From NCBI GenBank assembly GCA_903772945.1, contig CAICTM010000244.1:1-64000 (forward strand): a stretch of 64,000 nt of DNA, in the 5' to 3' direction. Source of the DNA: Seminavis robusta (lineage: Eukaryota; Bacillariophyta; Bacillariophyceae; Naviculales; Naviculaceae). The notes under the pieces were generated by a model. That model did no database searches, was not told the origin of the DNA, and worked only from the letters and a program-made list of their open reading frames with translations. Both the position numbers and the translations under genes were made by a program. Shown here piece after piece: positions 33,659-44,500 of this stretch (position 1 is the first letter of the stretch; each line of letters begins with the position of its first letter).

Positions 33659-34437
33659 CTTCGTTGATCTTTATTCGAGTAAGGTGTCGTGTTGCTTGGC
33701 TCAAATTATGGGATCTGTAGCAATTGATTGCAACCGAACAGTCACAATCATAGAGCAGCTGCCCTCTTGCTCAGATTGCTTCATCAGCAACTAAAATCTA
33801 AGCTTGGAGGACTGACGTACTCGCTTGCTACTTGCTACATGGTCTATGACATAGTAGCTTCCGGTAGCACATTGTTGTCAACAAACCAATGACCGTTTTC
33901 GAGTGACTCAGACATGACTGAGTCACTCGTAAGCCTAACGGTCAATTTTACTGTGTCAGCCACAAGATCCAAGATCCAAGCTTGCTACACACTGACACCC
34001 CTTGGCTTAGCAAAGTCACAAGAGGATATGTATCTAGCTAGTTACTAGACTAGCTAGCTAGTACTATAACTAGCCTCCAAACTATTGCCAACCGATGGAG
34101 TCGACTTCCAGGACCATGGCAGCACCGTAGCACCCGTACCGGTGCCGCAGGGAGAATGGCACAGCAGCGCGGCCACCAGTGGTACAAAATTGTAGAAGTC
34201 ATGCGCCTTCATGGTCCACAAACACAACATTCCTACTTCACTACTGTAATGTACATTGGGGCCAAGTCTCCCAGTTTCAGCTCCAATGTCGTTCTCTAAA
34301 AATCAGAACTACTATGATCCAGCCCTAAAGGCAACAACTAAAGCGGGAAGCGCACCACTTTACCCTCACGCTTCGATGGCCGGATGGCGGGCGATGGCTG
34401 GAAGTGAATTGAGTAATTTCTTCGGAAAAAATTCCGC
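33659..34437. other. Intergenic region between psb27 and the SET gene
   Basis: No gene is visible apart from the hairpin annotated inside it. CTAGCTAGCTAG and CCGGTGCCG words lie near 34040-34145. Confidence 0.5.
33890..33944. promoter_or_regulatory. Long hairpin with two TGACTCA (AP-1/GCN4-type) sites upstream of psb27
   Basis: CGAGTGACTCAG (33900-33911) and CTGAGTCACTCG (33918-33929) form a perfect 12-bp stem around ACATGA. Outer arms TGACCGTT (33890-33897) and AACGGTCA (33937-33944) extend it. Each inner arm contains TGACTCA or its complement, a classic bZIP half-site pair. The psb27 start codon is about 230 bp away and reads leftward from it. Regulation of psb27 is inference; a decayed transposon terminus is the alternative. 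Confidence 0.45.
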
Positions 34438-36689
34438 TCACGACTGTTTCAAGTCTCGCCATGGACCCTGAGGGAAAACATCATCTGGAATTGAGATGTA
34501 ATGACGGAATGGATTCTGGGCAAATTGATCGCCGGTCCCTGGCTTGTCTACAAAGACGAATGCTCGATGTGGCACGTCCTTGATCCTTGTTGCCCCACCG
34601 TCCCTTCCCAGAGAAACGGTGTAGTTGTAAGGAATCGCGCTCATCACGCCGTTATCGACTTCTCGGTAGTCTGTCACTGTGCAATCCTCCAACGAATCGC
34701 TATCAAACACGCCATCCTTTGGCATTACCCATTCGCGGACTGGCTTTCCATCGATCTTTTCGGGGATAACCTCAGGGGTCACCTGAACGAAGCATTTCAG
34801 CATGACGTTGTTGGGATATGGTTCCATTGCCAATTCATCAGGATTCTTGAATGCTTTCTTTGAAAATTCATCATTCAGGTCAAGAGCACGAATTGGCCAA
34901 TCCTTCGGCAAGTCTCCAGAGGCTACTTTCGTTTCAAATTCCTTCACATGAGCTTCCCAGGCTGCTGCCCACTCGTCACCGTAATCAATGAAGATTTCCT
35001 CCCCTTGAGTTGAGTTGGGGTTCCAAGCATGTGAGAATGACTGCACGAAGCGACCGACGACAACGCAACAGTCTTACCTTCTTCAATATCTCGAAGAGCT
35101 ACAACCTCAATGAGAAGTCCAATGTACATCGTTTCCATAGTAAGGAGCTCTTCGGGTGACATGTCGTACCAATGCCTCTGATGACCGGGATGGGTGGACC
35201 AAACCAGTTTCGCATTTGGTTCTTTGCTGTGGTTGATAAGACAGGATACTGACCCAGAGGGGAAGAAGAGCATGCTTGACTCTGGGTGTCCGTACAGGTA
35301 GTTTAATAGAAGCTGCTTTCCTTGTACTTCATCTGAGAGTTTGTAGTAGACGGGACCCTCTTCGCCACCGTCATCCGATGATCCGATTTCATGCATATCC
35401 ATCATACTACCAGCAGGCAAATGGACAAGTGGAACAGGTGCGACAAGCCCACCCTCCTTAATCTTGCGCCTGGCAAAGGCACCACGGCCTACAAAAGTGC
35501 GACGCATGACGATGAAAGACCGTCCAGGGCAATGGAAAACACCGTTTTACACACATGACAGACTTACCAGCATGAGGGATTGTAGAAGCGCCTGGTCCAA
35601 TGTTGTCAATGCAACGGCCGTGATTTTGCAACCATGCCGTGCTTCTAATAGACTTGGGTTGACTGTAAGCCAGAGAACCTCCACTTTCCTTCACCTTGGG
35701 CAGTGATTCTGGATAGGCTGGGAGCAGATCAACAATCTTTCTTCCTTTGCCTGCTCCTGCCGCAGCACCCATGACGTCCCGAATGAGAAAATCGTAAATG
35801 TCCGTCTTGGCCTTTTCATCGAGTTCGTCGTTGTACTTATCAAAGAAGTTTGCCATTTTCTCCACGGTTGCATCTAGCTTTCTGTAATCCTCGGTGGTCA
35901 GGTCTTCTTCCTTGGCTTCCTCTTCCCAGTTATCACCTTGAGGACAGAATTGGAGTTGAGAAAGAGAAGATACGAACGAATACATGACATGAAACCAAAT
36001 TGAACTGAACTCACCATACTCTAGAAAGATTTCTCTCCCGGCCGGGATTTCGTCTTTGCTTCTCAGTTCGACGTGATAAAAGTTTGAATAGGCTCCTCGT
36101 CCAGGATGATTGACACCAGGCTGCTCTCCCAGGGACGGTCGGAAATAGGCCGCCGAATGATTCCAATCAGCATTTGTCAGTTTTGGGTTGAAGCCGCCTG
36201 AGAAAAAGGAGAAGAAAATGATGGGTTTAGTTAGTTCAAGGATGATTATGAAACATGAAACAATGACAAGCAAATAAATGTACCTAGCACTCCAGCTCCA
36301 GGGATAGCTGTCACCGTTCGACCATCTTCCAAATCAAACTGCGATCCACTCGGAATAGGAACCCAAATGAATTGTTCAAAGAAGTCCACAGTGCTGGCGA
36401 GAAGAGAATCTGCTTCTTCGTTTTCGTCTGCCATTTGCGTATTTCCTTGAAGATTGAAGATGTTAATAGCAACATCCGGGCCACCAAGTGGAGCCCCATT
36501 CGGGATATCTTTGCCAGCATAGATGCCCCATCGAGTCTCGTCCACGGTCGAAGTCGAGCTGATGGCCATGTACATGCCGCATTCCAAATCTTCTTCGGCC
36601 AAAGACACGGGCACCGAAGATAAAGACGAAAGCAGCAGAAATGAAGCTGCCGTTGTGGTTACTTGAAGGATCTGTCGTAGCATCATCAT
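34438..36689 (-). CDS. Secreted-type protein with two SET-like domains
   Basis: Five exons (36689-36284, 36197-36015, 35936-35568, 35488-35078, 35003-34438; introns 86, 78, 79 and 74 nt) encode 644 residues. The N-terminus is a signal peptide (MMMLRQILQVTTTAASFLLL then SSLSSVPVSLAEE). A first SET-like half has WGIYAGKDIPNG and, later, AGREIFLEYGDNWEEE. A second has TIPHAGRGAFARRKIKEGG, then SCLINHSKEPNAKLVWS and IEEGEEIFIDYGDEW. NHS and the IDYGDEW motif are the methyl-donor and lysine-site elements of SET methyltransferases; the first copy lacks a clear NHS (it has GVNHPGRG). The signal peptide is unusual for a histone methyltransferase, so an ER or plastid substrate is possible. The family is firm, the role unknown. 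Confidence 0.85.
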
Positions 36690-37321
36690 GCTAGAGGAAT
36701 AGACTAGCTCTCAAGAAAGAAAATGAACAATCAAAGGCAATGAAGCTATTAATGTCGGCGCTGGTACAGTGGAACAGATCAGATACATGTATGACATCTA
36801 TTGCAGCAGTTGATCATTTGTCCATCCATGTGAAAACCATTCCGTCCAGCCACAGTTGGCCGTTGGACAGCCGAGCCGTTTCGCTACGGTTATATTTTCT
36901 CATCACTCAAAGCTTTAAGAGACAGATTCTTCCTCTCAAAGATTTAGAGACAGATTCTGTTGCTATGAGAACATTATGCAACGGCTGCATGCATCGGATC
37001 GACCGATGCTCTTCCAAACAACCAACAACAAGCAACCCATCAAGTCAACTCTGCCTGAAGCATATTGACATTGAGCAACACCCAACCTCAAGAAAGGCTG
37101 TGGTTAACTTCCTCAATGGCAGCGAGAGCTGCTTTCAGATTCGATTCATTGGTTTCCTTTACCTTGAGAGCGCCACTCTACCCAACTAATTTACTGTTTC
37201 GGAAGAACAACAACCCACGATCGATTGCTCCCATTTATTCTTTTCGGATCTCTGAACAAAAGAAGATTTCCCAGTCTGTACTGGTACAACAAATTGGTTT
37301 ATTTCAAGGAAAAGAAGGAAC
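36690..37321. promoter_or_regulatory. Divergent intergenic region, SET gene / Kelch-BTB gene
   Basis: Both flanking genes start outward from this 632-bp interval. AAGATTTAGAGACAGATTCT and a near copy (AAGCTTTAAGAGACAGATTC) are tandem at about 36910-36960. No gene is visible. Confidence 0.4.
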
Positions 37322-40300
37322 ATGGACGCTGGATGGAACGGTGGCGCTGAAAACGCTGCAGCGGGGGGAGCTCTAGTAGCAGCAGCCGCTGCTCCTGCCC
37401 CATCACCCCGGTTGCGCTTGGATCGACAGTGTTTGAGCTGGTCCAAAGTTCCCGTGTCGCCCAAATCAACTCTGGTTCCTCCGCCTCGCAGTGGTGCTGC
37501 TAGTGTTGTTGTGGGAGGAAGACTATATGTGAGTTACAATGAGAAGGCGACCTGATGAATTGTCCTCGGCTGTGTTTTCTGTGCTGCTTCCGAATGATAT
37601 CCTTACGCTTTGGTAACTGCCTCATTTTTTGCTGGCGACTGGCGAGTAGGTGTAAGTGTGGTCAGCGAAGTTTGTCAGAAGAAAGCATTTGAAATATTGC
37701 AAGGCTTGCAAACCGCTGATCAAATATTTTTCCCGTCCCACAAAAGGTTTGGAGGATATGGTGGCGGTAAGGTCTATGCAATTCGTTCTGATTTCTGATT
37801 GTTCGTCGCAGTGCATCCCAACGACTTTTTGTTCTTGTTCCACCACTAATCGAAGGCACTGGACGACTCGATGACTTTTGGTCCTTTGACTTTGAAAGTC
37901 GCATCTGGGAAGAGGTACTGTTTTTGGTTACTATCACGGAACTTCAGGTTTCGGTTAGATGTTGCAGCTAATGTCGTTCTTCCTCGTCTGCAGGTTCAAG
38001 TCGAAAGCGTGGAGAAACCAGGATGCCGCGAGAATAATGGAGTTGTCATTTCCGATTCAAGTGACAGCATCTACCTGTTTGGAGGTATTGTAAAGCATTC
38101 CATCATACGCGCAACTATCTAGACGGAGGCGGACCAAAAGTTGGCAAGTCTCACATTACCTTGCTCTGTTTCTTTTTGACCGGATCCTTTGTCTAGGGTA
38201 CGATGGAGGTAAATGGTTGAATCGTGGATGACGATAATGCAAGCAGTCTGCTATCCTGCATTCCTCACGTTTTGGTTTGATGCGATTCAGGTAACTGGTT
38301 GAATGACCTCTGGAAGGTAAGACACTTTTGGTATTGTTTCATAAGAGCCATCCTGCATTCCTTACGTTTTGGTTTGATGCGATTTGATTCAGTTCGATAT
38401 CGAGAGCAAACGTTGGACTTGTATTCAGGGCTCGTCGGATGCGGGGCCCGCCGATGAAGCGAGCTCATTGGCTGTAGAAGAATCAGGTCATGGACAAGCT
38501 GCCCCTATTCAGGCGAGACAGGTCAGAGGGAAGGTACCTTCTCGACGCTTTGGTTATGTCTCAGTCGTTCATGCAGGTCGTCTCATCTTATGGGGAGGTT
38601 TTGACGGCACACAATGGTTGGTAAGTGACTTGAAACCAGAAGGATCCAACAACAGCCCCCTTGTTGTAGAACTCTCACAACACTGACTGGTTGTGAATGT
38701 GAATGAACTGTCTGATACCGGTAGAATTGTATGCATGAGTTTTCGTTTGCCACCAAAACCTGGAGAGAAATTCAGCCCAGCGGACTCATTCCTTCTGTCC
38801 GATCTTGTCCCGCGTGGGCAAAAGACGACACACATGTCTACATCCATGGTGAGTTCCCTCGTCTTCCCACCCAGTCACCCGATGCCCACTGCTGAGTGTT
38901 TCTCACGTGTCACGGAAAGGCGGCTACGACGGAGTGGAAAGAAAGAGTTGCTGTGAGTCAAACTGAAGTGTTTGGCGATGCCGGTACATTCTCCACTATG
39001 AAAATGTCTAACAGATGTTTGAGAAGTTTTTGCATGCGACCTGTCAACGTACTGTTGGACGCAAATGCCAAGCTATGGGACATGCCCAAGCGCTCGCTAC
39101 TTCCATTCATGTTGTCTCTATGACAACAAGTATTTCGTGTATGGCGGCTATTCTGGAAATGAAAGGCTGGCCGACATGTGAGTATTTGCGACTTGTGGAT
39201 GTTTGATCAGAAAGCCACGCTGTCCAAGCAAGCAAGGTATTGGAAACTCATCCTCGTTGCTTCCAGGCATTGCTATGATTTCGTGACGAACCACTGGACT
39301 GAAGTTGACTGTACCAACGGTGACGCTCCTAGTGGTCGATCCTCGCTTGTCTGTCAGGTGCACGAAAGCGTCGTATACATTTTTGGAGGCTACAATGGCA
39401 CTTCAGGCACGTTCTAAGCCAGCTTCCTCTTGCTCCTTCTAAGTAGCGAGGCGCACTTCCCCATTCACATCCTCACTCTTCTAGTTCTCTTCCCTCACAA
39501 TGGCACTTTGAACAGTGCTGAACGATTTTCACAGATTCCGGTTGAAACCTGTTGGTTTGCCTCCGCCGTCACTTGTCTCAGACTTTCGACGACTCATCAA
39601 CAATGCAGAACTAGCGGATGTCAGCTTTGTTGTAGAAGGAAAGGTGGTTCATGCTCACCGCGCTGTACTGGCGTGTCGATCAGAGTACTTTAGAGTCATG
39701 CTGCTCACTGGGGGTATGAAGGAGAGTCAGATGACTGATGGCACAACCGTGGGGTCAAACAATGATGCACGACAAAATTCTCCTATCCACCTGCAAGACG
39801 TTTCGTACAGCGTTTTCCTTCAGGTATGTGGAGCTTCGTCAGCTTCTGATGAGACTGGATTGAGTTCCCATTGGGCCCGCTGTCTGACTTTTGCACGTCA
39901 GGTCCTTGAGTTCTTATACACAGATACGGTAGCCAGAGTGTCACTGGACACGGGAATACACCTCATGATAGCAAGTGAGCACTTCATGCTTGATAGGCTG
40001 AAGTCGCTCTGTGAAGATGCCATTCGACGAGACTTGGACTTGGATAATTGCATTGATATTTTGGTTGCCAGCCATCGCCATCGGGCTGGAAACCTGAAAG
40101 AAATTGCCCTTGAGTTTATTATGCAGGTGAGTGCAGGAAAATGAGCATTGAGAGTTCGTCTTCCCCGACCTGACGTTGCATTCCTGCCTCTTTCAGAACC
40201 TAGGAAACGCCACAATTCAAAACGGCCTCTCGGTAAGTTGGGGAAGTCTGTCACAGTCACGAAGCAAGCTGGTGTCCGACCTCATCTCTTCCCTCCATTA

Positions 40301-40434
40301 CCTTCCCTCAGAGTTTGAAGCCAGAAGCGGAACTCCTGGTTGAGATACTGCAACGAACTACCGCTCTGTTCGTCCCGCCTACTCCCCAGAGCCCCACAGG
40401 CGACAGGCCCAATGCTCTGGACGATCACATATAG
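37322..40434 (+). CDS. Six-Kelch BTB protein (LZTR1-like Cullin-3 adaptor candidate), 16 exons
   Basis: Exons: 37322-37528, 37650-37651, 37747-37766, 37856-37914, 37994-38084, 38197-38208, 38291-38316, 38393-38620, 38725-38848, 38920-38952, 39027-39177, 39267-39406, 39516-39823, 39902-40126, 40197-40232, 40312-40434. The sum is 1785 nt, 594 residues. Six Kelch blades are visible by their signatures FGGYGGG, FGGYDGG, WGGFDGT, HGGYDG, YGGYSG and FGGYNG, each followed by a W at the usual distance. A BTB domain follows (NAELADVSFVVEGKVVHAHR, then SEYFRVMLL) and a BACK-like helical part (MIASEHFMLDRLKSLCEDAI). Such proteins usually bring substrates to Cullin-3 ubiquitin ligases. The second exon (2 nt) is a hypothesis needed to keep frame; the intron at 39407-39515 would be GC-AG. 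The acceptor at 39026 is weaker than one at 39014 that would cause a stop. Confidence 0.82.
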
Positions 40435-41003
40435 CATTGTATAGCTGGCACCACCCCAGACGTGAGCAGATTTCATAAGTGTTGCGGAGTGACTCAGCCA
40501 GAGGTGCACTGCATTCCTTCAGATCCCATGCACTTGTAGCGTTACTGACTAGTAGCTTCAGAACGTACTAATGTAACCGAAACTAAACCTTCCAGGGTCC
40601 TACCCAACAGGACCGCAGTGGCCTCAAGGCTACCGGAAAGTAAGGGCTGTGCTCTGTGCCAAAGCGGCTTGGGCCTTCGTGTCATTTTCTGGGTTTACGA
40701 AGTATCGTATATCGGTAGAGATTAGCATGTCATTATTTGTTAAAAGAGTCTCGTGACTTCATGTTGCTCAGAACCTTGCAATTCTTTGGTGGCCTTCTGC
40801 TTACCAAACCACAGTCGCAGATTTATACGTATACCGGTGGAAAATGGTGATTGTTGACTGCTGGGATGCAAAGGTGATGCCTTGTTCACAGCGTACTACG
40901 AAGCCTCCTCCCAAGAGAACCCCAATAGACACAACGTGAACTGTAGCCCCTCTTAAGAACATTCACCCGCAATTGGTGCTCCATCGACAGAAAAAAGCCT
41001 TCG
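40435..41003. other. Intergenic, convergent 3' ends
   Basis: The Kelch-BTB and cyclin genes end here on opposite strands. No gene is visible. Confidence 0.5.
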
Positions 41004-42128
41004 TCACCAACTGGTATTGTTGCGGATCAAATTGGCATGTTTGGTGGGATGTGATAGTTCATTTCCGGATGCGCACGATGTTGAAATGGACACCGGCGAA
41101 TAGTGAGTTGATACCTTCTTGACGAAGACTCCGCCATTCCAAACTGGCTGCTCGTCTGAGGTAGCCTTCTGATTGTGCAGAGCACACTCTTCGCTGCGTT
41201 CATAGAGCTCCCAAAGCCTGTTCCTCGCGGCTGACAGATCATGAGCCCTGTAAAGGCCAACTTTCTTAGCGGCCCTCAGAACCTCCATCTCCAACCGGTT
41301 CTTCTGTCCAAACATGCCCTCCAGAGCATTCTCGACGGCGGCAAGCGCCACTGTACTTGCCTTTACCGGAACAAAGTAATAGTCACAGACAGCCAGATCG
41401 CAAAAGAACGAAGACACGTCATAGATATCATCCAAGTCTGCCTCAGAGACATCAAACGCAAAGTCACCGAAAATAAAATCTAGGAACAAAGTCGCGAACG
41501 CCACCGGAGTTGGGGGGTGCATATGCCAAGACAACGAGCGCAGTATGTAGCTTTCCATATCAGCCACATCCACCATGTCGAATTCCCCACGACTTAGATC
41601 GCTCAGGATTCCAAGTTCACCAAGTTTGCACGGATACAAGAGCTTGACCGCCAGACTCAGAGTCGTCGTAGCTGCAAGCTTAAAGCTAGTCCTGTCACAC
41701 CTACACTTGGAGAGGAACCGATCAAGAAAGGAAATGGAAAGAGACACCACTTCTCTGTCGATACGGAAGTAGTCCACCACGCGAAAGGACCATTCTACGA
41801 TCTGCTCCCTGCAGTACTCATCAATGCGAGTTTCCGGACCAGAGTCGTGTTTCATTCGGTACTCCTGGCCTGGTTTGCTGATCCGATACACATCTTGGTT
41901 CCACGGTGTCATGCTAAGGTAGTCTAGGCAAGCATAGTGACCCGATGCTTCCTGTTTCAGCATTGCTCGCAGGGTGTCGGCTTTCATCGAACGTTCATCA
42001 TTCTCCAGCGAGGCCGTCATCATTCTGTCGGACCCCATGATAGGACCTCTACAATGTTTCCTGGTAGGCCGTGAACTTGCCTGAAGCCTTCTGGCCTTTC
42101 GCCTCGAACTCATAGTCAGCTTCAACAT
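41004..42128 (-). CDS. Diatom-type cyclin
   Basis: A single exon encodes 374 residues. The cyclin box runs from about residue 105 (CREQIVEWSFRVVDYFRIDR, then EVVSLSISFLDRFLSKC) through FKLAATTTLSLAVKLLYPCK to MESYILRSLSWHMHPPTPVA, followed by a second fold (VSSFFCDLAVCDYYFVPVKA). It resembles the expanded diatom-specific cyclins (dsCYC), which were reported to respond to nutrients and light; I cannot name the subtype. It would bind a cyclin-dependent kinase. The N-terminus is basic (SSRRKARRLQASSRP). There is an in-frame second Met six codons downstream (MSSRRKARR). Confidence 0.85.
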   Translation of the reverse strand: MLKLTMSSRRKARRLQASSRPTRKHCRGPIMGSDRMMTASLENDERSMKADTLRAMLKQEASGHYACLDYLSMTPWNQDVYRISKPGQEYRMKHDSGPETRIDEYCREQIVEWSFRVVDYFRIDREVVSLSISFLDRFLSKCRCDRTSFKLAATTTLSLAVKLLYPCKLGELGILSDLSRGEFDMVDVADMESYILRSLSWHMHPPTPVAFATLFLDFIFGDFAFDVSEADLDDIYDVSSFFCDLAVCDYYFVPVKASTVALAAVENALEGMFGQKNRLEMEVLRAAKKVGLYRAHDLSAARNRLWELYERSEECALHNQKATSDEQPVWNGGVFVKKVSTHYSPVSISTSCASGNELSHPTKHANLIRNNTSW

Positions 42129-43190
42129 GATGATTTCCTAGTAGTGGGTCTAACTAGTTTCCCCGCAAGGTTGTGCATAACTCAGGCGAGAGTATCTGTG
42201 GGCTCATCCTCACTCATTGATACACATCTTCTCCCTCGGGATCCCCAGAAATTTGGCTCACCATTCTTAGTTAGTCGCATTACTGTCAATCGAAAATTCC
42301 ACGCCAAACTTTGACGATTTGGTTATGGAACGTGGTTAGCCAAAGTTCCGCATCGGAAAAGGTTTCCCGCACGAAGGCCGGGTTAAAAAGTAGGGCGAAT
42401 GCAAAACGTACGGCGATACCCGTTTCATCATTTTAATTTCTTCTCGCTCGGAAGACCATGGATCCATGAAAGAAGATCTTTAGCTAGGGAATTGACTACC
42501 TGGAAGGTCCCTACCGTATTTATTTGTAGGTGAAGCCTCAGGCTGTCTCTCTAGCTACCTATCTCCAACATATTTTGCTAAAGACACGGTGCAAACTTTA
42601 ATTTTATAGCTTTGTTGTGGTACAGTGTACCGTACTGGAACGGCTCTTTCTGTGAACCTCACGAGAGCTTTTCTTTCGCCCAATTCAATCCGTCGTCTAC
42701 ATGTCTACATGTACCTCTTGCTGAAATGTCCACCCCTCATCGAAGAGGAACATATCAGATAACAGATCTCAGACCAGACATTTTTAGAAGCTACCGATAC
42801 CCATATTATTTACCTCCTAGGGCCACCAGCTGCATCATGTGTCGGTATTGGAATGATTTCGAATTACGACGCGATGAGATCTCCGGCCGGTCCAACCCGT
42901 CATTTGCCTGCCAACTGCCAACCCATCGAAGAAGATCATCAGGTGCCTGCAATGTGCCGTTGGGGAATTCCTGTAGTGTGTCGAAGCAAAGTCCGCCGAG
43001 TAGCTGCATGACGCTATCCCCGGGTACTGCATGAGGGCGACATGGTCGCATCACTTCTACTGTACAATGTTGCTTCTAGTAACCACCATGTACTACCAGT
43101 ACCACATCCCTCCGAACACGTAGCTGTTGCGTCTAACTAGTGATGTAATGTGATGTAGAAGAATTTGAGGTGGGTATCCGAGGGCGGTCG
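42129..43190. other. Intergenic, no gene seen
   Basis: The interval separates the cyclin start from the Derlin stop. A plus-strand frame of 140 codons near 42612-43034 lacks family signals and shares its DNA with open frames on the other strand, so I treat it as chance. Confidence 0.5.
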
Positions 43191-44165
43191 CTACTTCTTT
43201 GCTGTGAGTTTACGTCCCTTTTTCCTTTTGGTGACGACTGGTTTGGGAGTAGAAGCCTTTGGCGTCAACATGTTCACCACGAAACCAGGAGCAACCAACC
43301 AATCTTCACCTCCCACTTTGGGCCATACGAATTTATGAAAGTGATAAAAGTGCCCTGCTAAAATGCCCAAAACATGAGGTACCGCCGCGGCAGCATTTTG
43401 TGCTTGGAGTACATCGCTGAGCATCAGCCCGTAGGGTAACGTCCAGTAAGGAACCGTGAAAATGATCCACTTGACCTTTTGTTTTGGCAAAGCCCGGCTT
43501 AGCACGTGAACCATGGCGGTGATCATGGACTGTCCGAAGAAAGGCATTCCGAATAGAACACTGAATATAGAAAGCAAAGCGACTTGTGACAGCAAAAACA
43601 TGAGATGCTGTGGTGTGCCATAGGCTCGTTCCAGAGACGAGCCGTACTCGAACAGGTAATAACCACTCATGAGCCATCCGATGGATGGAGGCCCCAGGAA
43701 GGAAGCAGCTGTAAAGGGGCGCCATATCTCGAGCCCATACAGGAGTCGCATGGGATCTAAAGCCAACAGTCCTTGTGAGAGTTCATCGCCCAACACCAAC
43801 CCTAGAAGAGTGGTCAATCCCACCATGGAAATGTAGATTCTCGTCAATGGCAGTATCTGTTTGTATTTCTTGAGGGTGTCGGAGAGAGCAGAGCTTTTGG
43901 CTTGCTCCTCTGATTTGGCACCAACCTGCTTCTTTCCTGTAGCAGTTCTTTTGGAAGATGATTTTTTCGATGATTTCTTCTTGCTCCGAGAAGCTCCACC
44001 TCGACAGAACAGCACTTGGTCTGAAATGGCACTGTCACAGATATCATGCTTGCCCGAGTAGTTCTTTACAAAGGCTGTTGGCAACTTGGGCACTGAGGCT
44101 GATCCAGGCGTGGACTGCAGCAGGATCAGCCACAACAAACAGCAATTTCGCACCAACCGCAACAT
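43191..44165 (-). CDS. Derlin (rhomboid-like ERAD membrane protein) with signal peptide
   Basis: Derlins help move misfolded or imported proteins across the ER, or a derived membrane, together with Cdc48. A single exon encodes 324 residues. Family marks are GLEIWRPFTAASFLGPPS with the WR motif in the first lumenal loop, YYLFEYGSSLERAYG, and four or more membrane helices (LTRIYISMVGLTTLLGLVLG and others), then HVLGILAGHFYHFHKFVWP. Unlike ER Derlins it has an N-terminal signal (MLRLVRNCCLLWLILLQSTP) and a basic Ser/Lys tract (SRSKKKSSKKSSSKR). Diatoms use symbiont-derived Derlins (SELMA) in the second outermost plastid membrane, and such an N-terminal extension fits; no Phe is seen at the cleavage site, so this is uncertain. 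It is divergent from the MFS gene. Confidence 0.85.
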   Translation of the reverse strand: MLRLVRNCCLLWLILLQSTPGSASVPKLPTAFVKNYSGKHDICDSAISDQVLFCRGGASRSKKKSSKKSSSKRTATGKKQVGAKSEEQAKSSALSDTLKKYKQILPLTRIYISMVGLTTLLGLVLGDELSQGLLALDPMRLLYGLEIWRPFTAASFLGPPSIGWLMSGYYLFEYGSSLERAYGTPQHLMFLLSQVALLSIFSVLFGMPFFGQSMITAMVHVLSRALPKQKVKWIIFTVPYWTLPYGLMLSDVLQAQNAAAAVPHVLGILAGHFYHFHKFVWPKVGGEDWLVAPGFVVNMLTPKASTPKPVVTKRKKGRKLTAKK

Positions 44166-44500
44166 CTTGATGTACCGGACAACGAAAGTCTAATTCTGTG
44201 GTTGCTTTTTGCTTGAAGCGTGAAGAGCGGGGTTGTTGCCATCTTGGTGGCAATTTGGAAAAACACGTACTTTGAAGCTCCACGTGTAAAGTCTTTTCTT
44301 CCATTCACTAATAGTTAAATCACGGATCATGATGTCATACTCACTAGCTAGGGTTTTAAGTCGAGCAAGCTGGAAGGTCCAAAGGTCCATCGCGCTCAAC
44401 GCATTGGCAGGAACATGCCAACGGCATTGGCTGCAATATGTGCACGTACTGGTAGCACGCAAGGAAAAATAGCACAATCCAAGCAACGCCCAATGGCACC
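44166..44500. promoter_or_regulatory. Divergent intergenic region, Derlin / MFS transporter
   Basis: 335 bp separate the two outward-facing start codons. No clear core promoter motif was identified. Confidence 0.4.

Noticed and set aside
42612-43034. Plus-strand 140-codon frame in the cyclin-Derlin interval
   Set aside because: No motif, no signal, and overlapping frames on the other strand; taken as chance.
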